Below, one piece after another: positions 49,606 through 58,272 of a DNA stretch of 64,000 bases. Source of the stretch: Pachysolen tannophilus NRRL Y-2460 (taxonomy: Eukaryota > Ascomycota > Pichiomycetes > Alaninales > Pachysolenaceae); NCBI GenBank assembly GCA_001661245.1, contig KV454011.1:734348-798347 (forward strand), written 5' to 3'. A program made the position numbers and the translations under genes. Below the pieces are notes generated by a model. It searched no databases and was not told where the DNA came from. It saw nothing but the letters and a program-made list of their open reading frames with translations. Position 1 is the first letter of the stretch, and the number at the start of each line of letters is the position of its first letter.

Positions 49606-51384
49606 TCACTTTTGTAAGTCTGGATCAGCAATATCTCCCAAGTGCTTACCGTCTAAAAAATTTGTACCCTTGATTTTTTCTGGAAGATACTCTTGTACAA
49701 CTTCACCGTTGAGATAATCAGGATTATATTTATAACCTTTACTATAATCCAAATCTTTCATCAATTTTGTAGGAGCATTTCTTAAATGTAGAGGAATTGG
49801 AGCACTTGCAAAACCTGGGTCTTTATCAATATATGAGCAAATTTTATTCCATGCTCTATAAATTAAAACACTTTTTGGTGCTTGGCATAATTTATAAGCG
49901 CATTGGACCAAAGCTAAATCTGCTTCAGGTAGTCCAACAAATTGAACTGCTTGATAAGCAGCTATAGCAAGAGGTAAGCAAGTGTTATCGAGGACACCTA
50001 TATCCTCGCTTGCAATTCTTATCATTCTTCTTGCTATGTATAAAGGGTTCTCTCCTCCCTTAATCATTTTCCCTAGATAATATAAAGCTGCATTGGCATC
50101 AGATCCCCTCACTGACTTGTGGAAAGCCGATATAGTGTCGTAATGTGCATCGCCAACCCTGTCATAAATTAAATGAGTTCTCTTAAAAATGTGTTTTAAT
50201 AACTCCGGTGTTATATCAATAAAGTTCAGATTCTCATTGGAAATATCATTATTATTATTATTATTATTATTACTTGGACTTTTCAAGAAATGTGAATCCG
50301 CAATCTCTAATAAATTTAATGCTCCTCTTGAATCTCCATCCGATAAGTCACTCAAATAATCCACTGACTGCTTGTTGAATTTTAATATAGGCTGATTATA
50401 TAACAATTTTCTTGTTTTGTTAACAATTAAAATAGCTTTACACAATACCTTATTTAAGTCGCTAACTTCAAGTTTATTCAAGACAAAAACCCGACATCTT
50501 GATAATAATGCACTATTTAATTGAAAACTAGGATTTTCTGTGGTAGCACCAATTAATATAATATCCCCCTTTTCAACGTAAGGTAAAAAAATATCTTGTT
50601 GTGCCTTGTTAAACCTGTGTATTTCATCACAGAATAAAACTGTTTGTCTCTTTGTTAATCTGTATTCATTTTTAGCTTCTTCAAAAACTTTACGACATTC
50701 ACTGATTCCACTAGAAGTTGCACTTAACTCGACAAATCTTGAGTGAGTTTCATGAGAAATAATCCTACATAAAGAAGTTTTACCAACCCCTGGTGGCCCC
50801 CATAAGATCATAGACGGTATTCTGTCCCTTTCAATAAACCCCCGAAGTATACCATTGGGCCCAACCAAGTGTTGTTGTCCAATATACTGATCTAAATTTT
50901 TAGGACGCAATTTTTCAGCAAGAGGTAACTTTGCCTGCGATTTCAACAACTTTAACTCCTCTTCTAAATGATACTGTGGTGTTAGCGTGTATGGTGGCGG
51001 TGGCGGTGATGAGTCTTTTTTCAATTTTTTGGAAGGAGGTATCAGTTCATCATCCACATCTTGATGCTGATCAATGGTTGATGGTGGAGGCGAATCGGGA
51101 ACAAACAACGATATATTACTTGTGTTTTGCTCAGAAACACTTGATGTTTCATCGTCATCTATAGTAACCACCTCATTTCTTGCTCTCTTCAAACTAGGAG
51201 TATAATTTCGCTCTTTCTTTAAACTTGATCTTGATTTACTCCTATTACCATTCAATATATTCGTTAAATTCGATTTCGTAGAAACATTGGATTCAACTCT
51301 TGAACAACTAGAAGTACACGTATCTAAATGGCGATTAATCAAACCAATCTCTATTTCTTTAGCACATACCGGACAAGACACCAT
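49606..51384 (-). CDS. MGS1: WRNIP1/Mgs1 AAA ATPase
   Basis: 592 residues from the ATG at 51384 (three earlier codons start at TTG). The order is a UBZ4 zinc finger (CPVCAKEIEIGLINRHLDTC, residues 4-23), a disordered linker, an AAA+ core with Walker A GPPGVGKTS and Walker B ILFCDE-like VLFCDEIHRF, sensor GATTENPSF, then LLSRCRVFVL, and a C-terminal clamp-loader-like domain. Mgs1 interacts with ubiquitinated PCNA and with Pol delta and limits replication damage. Motifs are intact. An Asn-rich insert of about 8 residues lies near residue 380. Divergent from TGL3. Confidence 0.95.
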   Translation of the reverse strand: MVSCPVCAKEIEIGLINRHLDTCTSSCSRVESNVSTKSNLTNILNGNRSKSRSSLKKERNYTPSLKRARNEVVTIDDDETSSVSEQNTSNISLFVPDSPPPSTIDQHQDVDDELIPPSKKLKKDSSPPPPPYTLTPQYHLEEELKLLKSQAKLPLAEKLRPKNLDQYIGQQHLVGPNGILRGFIERDRIPSMILWGPPGVGKTSLCRIISHETHSRFVELSATSSGISECRKVFEEAKNEYRLTKRQTVLFCDEIHRFNKAQQDIFLPYVEKGDIILIGATTENPSFQLNSALLSRCRVFVLNKLEVSDLNKVLCKAILIVNKTRKLLYNQPILKFNKQSVDYLSDLSDGDSRGALNLLEIADSHFLKSPSNNNNNNNNDISNENLNFIDITPELLKHIFKRTHLIYDRVGDAHYDTISAFHKSVRGSDANAALYYLGKMIKGGENPLYIARRMIRIASEDIGVLDNTCLPLAIAAYQAVQFVGLPEADLALVQCAYKLCQAPKSVLIYRAWNKICSYIDKDPGFASAPIPLHLRNAPTKLMKDLDYSKGYKYNPDYLNGEVVQEYLPEKIKGTNFLDGKHLGDIADPDLQK

Positions 51385-51712
51385 TCTTATCAAGGCTTAA
51401 TAATACAGAACTGAAATATAGAAAACTAAAGCTGGTAACATCTTGATAGTCGATCTTCTAGTAGATGCGCGTAATCTTTAATTAAAAGAAAAATATACGT
51501 TTCCTAAACGGAGAAATTTTGAATTTTATGTCATCTCCTACTTGGAGAAAATAATTTTTTTAAAAGTTCTCCGTTTCCGTCTCCGTTTTTTTTTTTGGCT
51601 GATAAAGAGCTCAAATTGCATACAGATAGATATCTATGACCTCAGTTATAAAGATGATGTATGGACATTAGTTCAAATGGTTTAATGTTACGAAATATGG
51701 ATTAATTGGAAT
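51385..51712. other. MGS1-TGL3 divergent promoter
   Basis: 328 bases. A short GC-enriched patch CTCCGTTTCCGTCTCCG lies near 51571-51588. No gene seen. Confidence 0.45.
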
Positions 51713-53431
51713 ATGTTTAAGATTCACAGTGCATTGTCGATAGTATGGTTTGTTTTGGTATGTATATATTTTAGATTATTGTTTTTGACAAAAAGAAGAA
51801 ATATTAACAGAAAATAGAACCATATTCCTCCATCTTTATGGAAATTAATGGACTTTGTACTAGACATCTTATTGTTTTGGTTTCAAAACTTGGTTGCCCT
51901 ATTACAAAAGAAAAACCCCAAATCAGAAGCTAAAAAGGCTTTATCCGTAGCAGAAAGTTTTGAAGAGTGGGAACAAATTGCCTATTATATTGATAATTTG
52001 AACGGAGTTGATTTATGGAGGCACAATCCGATTAGTAAAGACTACGACTATAGGTTGATTAATGAAAGATTGAATTCTTTGAGAGCGGCTAAAGAGTCTA
52101 ATGATGTTTGGAAAATTATTAGTTTATTCAAATCCGGATTGCTTAGAAATTTTGGAGGAATTTCTGATAAAGAATTATTTGTTAAATCTTATATTGGAAC
52201 AAAAATTTTAATTGAAGAATATATACAAGAAGTCTTGAATTGCTTATATTTTATAAATGATTTCAATGTTACTAATGCTTATTCCAGTTTAAAACCCAAT
52301 CAAATGAAATTGGATCTTTTCCATGATGCAAGACAGACTTTTGGATCTACTGCTTTAATCTTACAAGGCGGTTCATTATTTGGACTATGCCATTTAGGAG
52401 TAATTAAAGCTTTATATTTTAAAGGCTTACTACCAAGAATAATAAGTGGAAGCGCAGTTGGGGCTGTTATAGCTTCATTTGTATGTACTTTATCTGAAAA
52501 AGAATTGGAATGCAATTTATTAAATATAGTCAAGTTTATTTCAAAAGAAATTGATGTTAGTAACTACAAGCTGTCTGTGGATGAAATGGATACAAAATAT
52601 GGTAATATGATTGAAAATGTATTTCAAAAAGGATATACACAGGATATTTTGATATTTATTAAATACGTGAGGTTCAAACTCGGTGACTTAACATTTGAAG
52701 AAGCATATTTGAAAACAGACAGGATTTTAAACATTTTAGTGCATCCAACTGATTCTTCCGTACCATCATTGTTAAATTATGTAACTGCTCCTAATATGAT
52801 TATTTGGTCTGCATTACAATGTTCTATTGGCACTGGGGTACTAAGTGATGATGTTCGGCCATATATAAAAGATTTGAATAACGAAATTAAACCATTGAAA
52901 TTACATAGTTGCAAATTTTTGTCACCTCATCAAATCTCCCAGCCAAACTTAAGTAATTACACAGTGAGTGCCGAAAGTCCTTATCAACGCTTAACTGAAT
53001 TATTCAATGTCAATCACTTCATAGTATCATTAGCAAGACCTTATTTTGCTCCATTAATTGGTAACGATCTAAAACATTCCAATAGCTGGTACCCAAAAAT
53101 CATGATAAAGAGAATATTAGCATTAGAATTGCAACATAGAGTTTACTTATTAGATAAGTTCGGTTTGCTATTCAAATTTATTAAGAGAATGGCAATTGAT
53201 GAAAAGACACCTAGAACCAAGAGCTCTGAAATCACAATAGTACCTGAATTTAAAACATTAGTCAAAGATTTTGGTAAAATTTTTGATGTTAACAAATATG
53301 ATGAAAACATTCCATATTGGATATTAGTGGGCGAAAGAAGTGCATGGCCGTTGATTCCAATATTATGGACTAGAACTTCCATTGAATTTGCTCTAGATGA
53401 TTTATATAATCTTAATAGAAAAAGAAAATAA
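51713..53431 (+). CDS. TGL3: Tgl3-type patatin lipase, probably catalytically altered (spliced)
   Basis: 552 residues. Exon 1 51713-51757 (MFKIHSALSIVWFVL), intron 51758-51817 (60 nt; GTATGT, TATTAAC, TAG), exon 2 51818-53431 resuming NHIPPSLWKLM, which matches the Tgl3 N-terminal membrane segment. The patatin domain is plain: ALILQGGSLFGLCHLGVIKAL (oxyanion loop), ISGSAVGAVIAS, and the Tgl3-specific C-terminal half (PTDSSVPSLLNYVTAPN, ESPYQRLTELFNVNHFIVSLARPY, MAIDEKTPR, PYWILVGERSAWP). S. cerevisiae Tgl3 is a lipid-droplet TAG lipase and acyltransferase with ISGSSMG. Here the nucleophile Ser of GxSxG is Ala228 (GCA at 52454-52456), and the position of the HX4D histidine is Lys286. The gene is intact and highly conserved elsewhere, so it is likely a functional but non-lipolytic protein. 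Confidence 0.88.
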
Positions 53432-53458
53432 TATTTATTACTTTGTCACCTTACATTA

Positions 53459-54271
53459 TTATCTGAAAAACAACCTGACATTACCTTCTTTTGCAACGAA
53501 AAAGAGATACTCTTTTTCCACAATTTCTATTTCATCTGTTTGATATCCAACTAACCCTTTGTTAATGGATAAAAGTCCTGTTACATCATTTGCTCTACCT
53601 GTATCCAAAGGTTTTATATTCATAATTAAATTTGATCTGAATAAAAATTTGGTTAAAAATTCCGTATGCTTGAATTCTATTGAAGATTCTTCCTGAGCAT
53701 GGAAATCCAACAAATTTTTATCACTTGACGATATCACAATAAGATTATTTGCATAATTCAAATGCAATTTGTTTAAAAAAATTAATAACATGTTTGTGGT
53801 AAGGGGCGTGGTATGTAATAAATATTCTGGATTTTCTATTATCACATTCAAGTCTGAATAATCGTTTCTGAATTCTTTTTCAATTGTAGTCTCTATCTTT
53901 TTTAATATCTCATCACCTTCTCCATCATCGTACATAGTACTTGTCAATAAATCTAAAAATTTGAAATTATGATTACTATTGCTGACATTAATTTTTCTGA
54001 AAAATTTGTCGTAAAACTTGTAGTCCTGGCTGAACGATACAAGCAACACCTTTGATCTAGATTTTATATTCGAAAATTTTTGAGTCCCAGGTTTATGTGC
54101 CAAAATAAATGTATTGAATAAAAGGTTCTCTACTAACGCAGAAATCAACCATCCTGGTGAAGTGCCTTGTACATACGTGATGAGCGTCTTTGACTTAGAT
54201 GACAACAACCCATCTGGAATTATCGAATTATCCTTGAATATAGCCAATTCCTGTTGCTGAGCATCAGACAT
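53459..54271 (-). CDS. ELP6: Elongator subunit Elp6
   Basis: 270 residues from the ATG at 54271 (MSDAQQQELAIFKDNSIIPD; the eight earlier codons open at TTG). RecA-like ATPase-fold subunit that forms the Elp4-5-6 hexameric ring of Elongator, needed for mcm5 and ncm5 modification of wobble uridine. Matches to Elp6 include TYVQGTSPGWLISALVENL, VLLVSFSQDYKFYDKFFRKI, LNVIIENPEYLLHTT, MNIKPLDTGRANDVTGLL and EYLFFVAKEGNVRLFFR. Convergent with TGL3, with 27 bases between stops. Divergent from ZUO1 over a promoter with an 8-base tandem repeat. Confidence 0.9.
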   Translation of the reverse strand: MSDAQQQELAIFKDNSIIPDGLLSSKSKTLITYVQGTSPGWLISALVENLLFNTFILAHKPGTQKFSNIKSRSKVLLVSFSQDYKFYDKFFRKINVSNSNHNFKFLDLLTSTMYDDGEGDEILKKIETTIEKEFRNDYSDLNVIIENPEYLLHTTPLTTNMLLIFLNKLHLNYANNLIVISSSDKNLLDFHAQEESSIEFKHTEFLTKFLFRSNLIMNIKPLDTGRANDVTGLLSINKGLVGYQTDEIEIVEKEYLFFVAKEGNVRLFFR

Positions 54272-54485
54272 TTTCCTATCTTTTAAAACTCTCAATATTT
54301 ATAATGTATTGGACATTACTGTTTTACCTTTAAAAGTTGAAAAGTTGAAAAGTTGAAAAGTTGAAAAAAAAAAAGTAAAAAAAAAATTTTTTTTTTATTG
54401 AAATAAATTTATTGAAAATTTTTTATTAATATATTGATAAAATATAAAAAGAAGTCTTTATAGATTAAATTAATAGAATTTAGCA
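54272..54485. other. ELP6-ZUO1 divergent promoter
   Basis: 214 bases including four tandem copies of AAAAGTTG at 54332-54363 followed by poly(A)/poly(T) (54364-54397). Nothing else seen. Confidence 0.5.
54332..54363 (+). repeat. (AAAAGTTG)4 tandem repeat
   Basis: Four perfect copies of an 8-base unit in the ELP6/ZUO1 divergent promoter. It may be a microsatellite that spaces or contains a factor site. Confidence 0.75.
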
Positions 54486-55784
54486 ATGTCAGCCGTTTTA
54501 CCTTCATTGCCATCTGGCTTTTCAGGTGAATTTAAAGGTCACAAAAAGATTACTACACCATTACGTCGTCCAGTTGAACCTGTTGGTAGATACTTTTTAG
54601 CTCATGCTTCAAGAACTATCAGAGGTCATACTTGGTCTGAATATGAAAAGACAGCTGCTGAGAAGAATGTTACCAAAGTTCAAGAATCTGATCAGGATGA
54701 TGAATTTGAACAGAATCAAAGTGAGGAATTGCTTTCCCATGACCCAAGAGATTGGAAGACAGCCGACTTATACGCTGTGCTCGGTTTAACAAAATATCGT
54801 TATAGGGCTACTGAAGATCAAATTAGAAGAGCTCATCGTAAAGCAGTCTTGAAACATCATCCAGATAAAAAGGGTGAGTCCGGTGGACTAGACCAAGATG
54901 GTTTTTTCAAGATTATTCAAAAAGCTTATGAAACTTTATTGGATCCAGTCAAGAGAAGACAATTTGACTCTGTTGATGAAGAAGCAGATGTTGCAGCACC
55001 AGCAGCTAAAGGTAAATATGATTTCTTTGAAGCATGGAAACCATTCTTTGATTCAGAAGCTCGTTTTTCAAATAAGAAACCTGTCCCCGAATTAGGTGAT
55101 ATAAATAGCTCACAAAAGGAAGTTGATGCTTTTTACTCTTTCTGGTATAATTTTGATTCTTGGAGATCATTTGAATTTTTGGATGAAGACGTTCCAGATG
55201 ATACAGCAAACCGTGATCACAAACGTTACATTGAACGTAAGAATGTTGCTGCTAGAAAGAAGAAGAAGACCGAAGATAACAAGAGATTAATTGAATTGGT
55301 TAAGAGAGCTTCATCCGAAGATCCTAGAATTAAGTTATTCAAAGAAGCTGAAAAGAAAGAAAAAGAAAGAAAGAAATGGGAAAGAGAAGCTGGTTCAAGG
55401 AAAGCTGCTGAGGAAGCCGCTGCTAAAAAGGCTGCTGAAGAAAAGGCCAAAGCTGAGGCTGAAGAACAAGCAAAGAATCTTAAAGAATCTAGTAAAAAGG
55501 CTAAAGAAGCAGCTAAAAATGCCAAGAAGAAGAATAAGAGAGTTGTTAGAAACTCTGTTAAAGATGTTAACTACTTTGGACAGTCAGATAAGGCTGAAAT
55601 CATTGACGCAGATGTTGATTTGTTGATTGAATCATTCGATGATATGAAATTGTCATCAGTTGTTTCAAAGCTTAATGGTGTCACTGACCCAGAAGTTGTT
55701 AAAGCAACTTTTATCGACGTTGCAAAGGAAATAGTTGATGCCGGAAAATTACCAGCTTCTTCATTGAAGTTTTTCCAAAATTAA
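54486..55784 (+). CDS. ZUO1: Ribosome-associated J-protein zuotin
   Basis: 432 residues. J-domain chaperone of the RAC complex, activating Ssb on nascent chains. The J domain carries HHPDKKGE (HPD at 125-127), preceded by DLYAVLGLTKYRYRATEDQI. Next come the zuotin homology domain (YDFFEAWKPFFDSEARFSNK and FWYNFDSWRSFEFLDED) and the charged Lys/Ala/Glu-rich ribosome-binding stretch with KAAEEAAAKKAAEEKAKAEAE. The four-helix C-terminus (VDLLIESFDDMKLSSVV) completes it. No CTG codons found. Full length against 433 in S. cerevisiae. Confidence 0.97.
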   Translation: MSAVLPSLPSGFSGEFKGHKKITTPLRRPVEPVGRYFLAHASRTIRGHTWSEYEKTAAEKNVTKVQESDQDDEFEQNQSEELLSHDPRDWKTADLYAVLGLTKYRYRATEDQIRRAHRKAVLKHHPDKKGESGGLDQDGFFKIIQKAYETLLDPVKRRQFDSVDEEADVAAPAAKGKYDFFEAWKPFFDSEARFSNKKPVPELGDINSSQKEVDAFYSFWYNFDSWRSFEFLDEDVPDDTANRDHKRYIERKNVAARKKKKTEDNKRLIELVKRASSEDPRIKLFKEAEKKEKERKKWEREAGSRKAAEEAAAKKAAEEKAKAEAEEQAKNLKESSKKAKEAAKNAKKKNKRVVRNSVKDVNYFGQSDKAEIIDADVDLLIESFDDMKLSSVVSKLNGVTDPEVVKATFIDVAKEIVDAGKLPASSLKFFQN

Positions 55785-55879
55785 ACATTTTTTTAGCTCA
55801 ATATATTTGAATAATAAATAAAATAAGAATTAATTTTTTTTTTTTTTTTTTTTTGTTAAAAAAAAAAATATTAGTAAAA

Positions 55880-57295
55880 CTATTTAGACCAATTCCAATA
55901 GACTTCAAGAGATTGCGGTAAATCTTCATCAATCTGACAAACTTCTGTATAAGTAGTTCCTTTCAATCCTCTAATAATACGCTCATGATAATCGTTAACT
56001 TCGCAACTAAACCCAGGCCCATCACTACAGTTTGCTAATGGGATAACCGAGTCATTTAAAATAATCCTAGCATAGGCTTTGCCATCAGTACTACACTTCA
56101 ATCTCTCTACGACTACCTTAGCACCCATTGGGACAATTTGAGAACATTTGAAAGGAGAGAAAAAATCAATTTGATCAACACTTAAATGACTCAGCGATTG
56201 CAACAACCCCATTGCAGCAACAACAGGTGTGATATCAGTATCGTGTGAAAATGAAAAGAAAAGTTTGCCAACTTCACTTGGACCTTCTTTCAATAATGTT
56301 GCAGTAGCGTTAGCATAGTTTGAACCTATAGCAACAGCTAATGAATGTCCGTAACTCGCCCTATAATAAAAATCCAAATCTCTCTGGTAACCAAATGCTA
56401 CCCATTCATCTTTAGTAAAAAGTTTACACCATACAGGGTCTCCTCTAACGTTTAATTCAAACCCACATAAAGACATCATTTGGAAAGCATCGTCTGCATC
56501 TATATTAAAACCAGGTGATAATCTGTTTAATCTATTTGCGGCTTTCTCTAGGTATTTAGTTGAATATTTAGAAAGAAGCTCATCATTTTCAGAATAATCA
56601 AAAGGTTTACAACTTGTTGCTGCTGTTAAAGTATTTGCACCTTGCAGTGAACTTTCAGGAAGCAGTTGTAAGGACAATAAACTATCGTTAGCACTCTTTG
56701 CTAAAAACCCCTTAGCAAAACTCTTAGCTGTATCAACAACTCTTTCTTGACCTGCAGAAAAAACTGGTAATACCTCATTTTGATCATCAAAAAGATGACC
56801 ATATTTCTCTCTAAATTTTAAACCAACTTTATAAGAATCTTCTAATCCATTATATGGCCCAGAATGCGTTTCAAGTTCGTAATCCTCATCCGTAGCAAAA
56901 TATTTATAATCTTTGATAAATGCCAACGGCCCAGTATACGTCTCTACATTTGACAATTTCTGCAACTTGTTGAGTAGTTTTTCAAAGCGTTTTCCACTAT
57001 CATAAGTTGGATATCTTTCACCATGTCTCATGAGCAAATGAACTTGATCAACTACACAGTCTTCAGGTGTTTCAGGGCCAACGCCATAACCATGATGCGA
57101 AACATATGGCAGTAACGCTCCACCAAATCTCAATACATTGAATTGTTCCGTAGACGTTTGAGGATATGGTTTGCCGCCAACACTTCCAAGTACGCTACTA
57201 CTCAAAGGTTTTGTAGTTAAAGTAGATATCGATAAGAGTACTATCAATAAAGCAGCTATTGATAGAACGGTAACATTCAATGAACCCACAATCAT
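55880..57295 (-). CDS. Histidine acid phosphatase
   Basis: 471 residues from the ATG at 57295. The N-terminal hydrophobic stretch (VTVLSIAALLIVLLSIS) is a signal peptide or signal anchor, which suits periplasmic or wall location (PHO5/PHO11 family). The active site RHGERYP is intact, as is the C-terminal FSHDTDITP (His-Asp proton donor). Other family blocks are FSAGQERVVDTAKSFAKGF and MSLCGFELNVRGD. One CTG codon (57110-57112) falls in FGGAL-x-PYVS; the family has Ser before the Pro in many members (SPYFS), which fits a Ser reading of CTG. Several N-x-S/T sites allow glycosylation. Confidence 0.9.
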   Translation of the reverse strand: MIVGSLNVTVLSIAALLIVLLSISTLTTKPLSSSVLGSVGGKPYPQTSTEQFNVLRFGGALLPYVSHHGYGVGPETPEDCVVDQVHLLMRHGERYPTYDSGKRFEKLLNKLQKLSNVETYTGPLAFIKDYKYFATDEDYELETHSGPYNGLEDSYKVGLKFREKYGHLFDDQNEVLPVFSAGQERVVDTAKSFAKGFLAKSANDSLLSLQLLPESSLQGANTLTAATSCKPFDYSENDELLSKYSTKYLEKAANRLNRLSPGFNIDADDAFQMMSLCGFELNVRGDPVWCKLFTKDEWVAFGYQRDLDFYYRASYGHSLAVAIGSNYANATATLLKEGPSEVGKLFFSFSHDTDITPVVAAMGLLQSLSHLSVDQIDFFSPFKCSQIVPMGAKVVVERLKCSTDGKAYARIILNDSVIPLANCSDGPGFSCEVNDYHERIIRGLKGTTYTEVCQIDEDLPQSLEVYWNWSK

Positions 57296-57520
57296 TCTTT
57301 TCTTCAGTATCAAGAATTGTCAATGTCTCTTATGTTCTTCTATTAACACTTTCCAGTCAACAGCAACTGAGCTTGGTCATTAAATAATGGTTTTGTGGGA
57401 ACTATCTCGTGCTCTCCAAAAACAGATAAAATTAATTAATAAAGCGTGCATTGATAAAAATTAAAAATATCAAGAATATTATTTATCTATCTTGCTTTCA
57501 TACTATATATGATCTATACG
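57296..57520. other. Intergenic, phosphatase promoter
   Basis: 225 bases; divergent promoter between the acid phosphatase and the next gene. No PHO4-type CACGTG is visible here. Confidence 0.4.
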
Positions 57521-58140
57521 ATGACTTCATTTATAAGGAACTTGAATGGAATTCGAGTTCGAGTTCCAGCTCGGGATATTAAGAGATTTTATAGCATTCA
57601 ATCCTTAAAATATAAATATCAACCACAAGTTGTAAGTGTTAAGATGAAATGACTAATGGCAATTGACTAAACTAACTAAGCAATCTTTAATAGTACATTC
57701 ACGTTGTTGATAAATCTACAGCAAATGTTTCTTTTTCTGCAAAACCACATTCAGTACCAATTGGTCGGATTGATGGTATTGACGGTAGTAATTTAACAAA
57801 TGTGAAGATAGAATCGGACTTGTTCAAAGAAAATAAGAAATTCTTGGAGATTTTACATCGATTAATTGGCAATAGAGTTCAAGAGGATTTCGCTTATAAA
57901 GTTGAAGCAGGAACTCATGCCAATAGTTTTTTACCTATTTACGATTTCAGACTGCCACCAGCTTATGGTCGAACACCTGAAGTGTATAATGTATTTGGAT
58001 ACGTACATGTCAATGAGAGTGGGGAGATGGTTCCTGGAAGTTACGAAATTAATCAAATGTATAGGTTGTGCAACCAAACTGATGGTATTGTACATTTGAG
58101 TGACTTCTTATACGAAGAAATTCAATCTATGATAGCATAG
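57521..58140 (+). CDS. Conserved mitochondrial protein of unknown function (spliced)
   Basis: 185 residues. Exon 1 57521-57631 (MTSFIRNLNGIRVRVPARDI, then KRFYSIQSLKYKYQPQV), intron 57632-57693 (62 nt; GTAAGT, CTAAC branch, TTTAATAG), exon 2 57694-58140. The joined frame YIHVVDKSTANVSFSAKPHS keeps phase. The Arg-rich, acid-poor N-terminus is a typical mitochondrial presequence. The second half holds PAYGRTPEVYNVFGYVHVNE with GEMVPGSYEINQMYRLCNQ and HLSDFLYEEI, a conserved module that I recall from small fungal mitochondrial proteins but cannot name. An upstream in-frame ATG at 57509 is possible. One CTG occurs in the FRLPPAYGR stretch. Confidence 0.8.
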
Positions 58141-58221
58141 TTTGGTTATGTAAATTATTAATTCTTATTTATTTAATACACAGTGGTAACTTACTGTTAT
58201 TTTCCTACTAAGCAAAACTTG

Positions 58222-58248
58222 AAAAAAAAAAAAAAAAAAAAAAAAAAA
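58222..58248. repeat. Poly(A) tract
   Basis: 27 A downstream of VID30, in the short convergent gap with the mitochondrial gene. Confidence 0.9.
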
Positions 58249-58272
58249 CAGAAACAGCTATAAAAACCAGAC

